5,624 nt of DNA from Pseudomonadota bacterium (GTDB taxonomy: Bacteria; Pseudomonadota; Gammaproteobacteria; Xanthomonadales; Rhodanobacteraceae), in assembly GCA_021777635.1 (NCBI GenBank), contig JAJYDI010000112.1:1-5624 (forward strand), written 5' to 3'. Each line of letters begins with the position of its first letter. Position 1 is the first letter of the stretch. The notes beneath the pieces are model-generated. The model did no database searches and had not been told where the DNA came from. It saw only the letters and a list, made by a program, of their open reading frames with translations. The position numbers were made by a program, and so were the translations under genes. Shown piece after piece: positions 5,212 through 5,624 of this stretch.

Positions 5212-5624
5212 ATGCGCTCACGTCGATTCCTGCTCCTGCTCCTGCTGCCGTGCGCAGCCCCGGCTTTCGCCGACGATTACGCCTCCATGCTGCAGTATCT
5301 GACGCGCAGCAGCCTCGACGGCAACGCGCTGGCCGGCGCGCATGGCGTGATCGCGGTCAATCTCGCGGCCGGCGACGCCAACCTGCAGACCAACCTTGGT
5401 GCAATCGTGGTCGGTGCCTACGCACAGGCGCTGGTCCAGCCGGCGCAGCAGATTGAGACTCTGCAGGCATCGCGCCCCGACTCCATGAGTGCCCGCATCG
5501 CCGGCAACGCGCTGGCCGGCGTGCGCGGCATCGTCTCCATCAATCAGGTCAGCGGCATCGCCAACCGGCAGGTCAATGCGGTGACGATGCAGCTGAGCCA
5601 GCAAGGCATTCACGAGGAGGCGGC
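5212..5624 (+). CDS. Secreted protein with Fap/adhesin-like repeats (3' end outside window)
   Basis: The first 137 residues of a gene that runs off the right edge. It begins with a classic Sec signal peptide: basic RSRR, six consecutive leucines, and cleavage expected after PAFA (residue 20). The mature part contains two copies of a 24-residue unit at 38-61 and 99-122, offset by 61 residues. Shared positions are N-A-L-A-G-x-x-G, a hydrophobic stretch, then N, G, A-N, Q and N. Evenly spaced Asn/Gln/Gly around alternating hydrophobics, as in AVNLAAGDANLQTN, resemble the repeats of Fap functional amyloids and related gammaproteobacterial adhesins. This suggests a beta-rich surface or fibre protein or its accessory; the resemblance is from recall of the motif, not a search. 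The start is 10 nt after the preceding stop, with only a weak GAG nearby, suggesting translational coupling. Expression should depend on the upstream sigma-54 promoter. Confidence 0.8.
   Translation, partial: MRSRRFLLLLLLPCAAPAFADDYASMLQYLTRSSLDGNALAGAHGVIAVNLAAGDANLQTNLGAIVVGAYAQALVQPAQQIETLQASRPDSMSARIAGNALAGVRGIVSINQVSGIANRQVNAVTMQLSQQGIHEEA
5320..5577 (+). repeat. Two-copy repeat within the secreted protein gene
   Basis: The protein repeat (Asn38-Asn61 and Asn99-Asn122) starts at 5323 and 5506. At DNA level the beginning is identical over 19 nt (GGCAACGCGCTGGCCGGCG) at 5320-5338 and 5503-5521, after which the copies diverge while keeping the Asn, Gly and Gln positions. The 61-residue period suggests internal duplication of a structural unit; further copies may lie beyond the window. 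Confidence 0.75.

Noticed and set aside
5218..5613. Leftward open frame opposite the repeat-protein gene
   Set aside because: The forward frame has a signal peptide and a clear internal repeat; the reverse frame is best explained as a shadow of codon bias.

Overview
The window is GC-rich, densely coding DNA. UvrB of the gammaproteobacterial type, a tRNA gene with an encoded CCA end, and a GC-rich codon style together suggest a gammaproteobacterium, possibly from the Xanthomonadales or a neighbouring group. No gene here fixes the genus. The window cuts one gene at each end: uvrB loses its 5' part and the last secreted-protein gene loses its 3' part.

Left part (1-2577): the last 404 residues of UvrB run rightward and stop at 1216. 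Converging on it after only 9 nt is a two-gene leftward operon. It encodes an aspartyl/asparaginyl beta-hydroxylase-type 2-oxoglutarate dioxygenase, then a PAPS-dependent sulfotransferase-like protein. Their stop and start codons overlap as ATGA, so they are probably translationally coupled and may act on related substrates.

Middle part (2578-3038): a short divergent spacer leads into a tRNA-Val(GAC) gene followed by a strong hairpin terminator. Next come about 240 bp without a convincing gene. This stretch holds two palindromic elements whose centres lie 32 bp apart, upstream of the regulator gene.

Right part (3039-5624): a sigma-54 activator with a degenerate receiver-like N-terminal domain, an intact AAA+ core (Walker A, GAFTGA loop, Walker B) and a Fis-type HTH. 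Downstream lies a 288-bp intergenic region that ends in a textbook -24/-12 sigma-54 promoter (TGGCAC-N5-TTGC, with exactly 10 nt between GG and GC). This promoter faces two closely spaced genes for exported proteins. The first encodes a small Gly/Pro/Ala-rich protein that I do not recognise. The second has a signal peptide and two copies of an N-A-L-A-G-x-x-G ... N ... G-x-A-N-x-Q-x-N repeat, reminiscent of functional-amyloid (Fap-like) or adhesin repeats. The simplest model is an activator and its target operon, a regulated surface-fibre or adhesin system whose remaining genes lie beyond the right edge. This is the most interesting part of the window.
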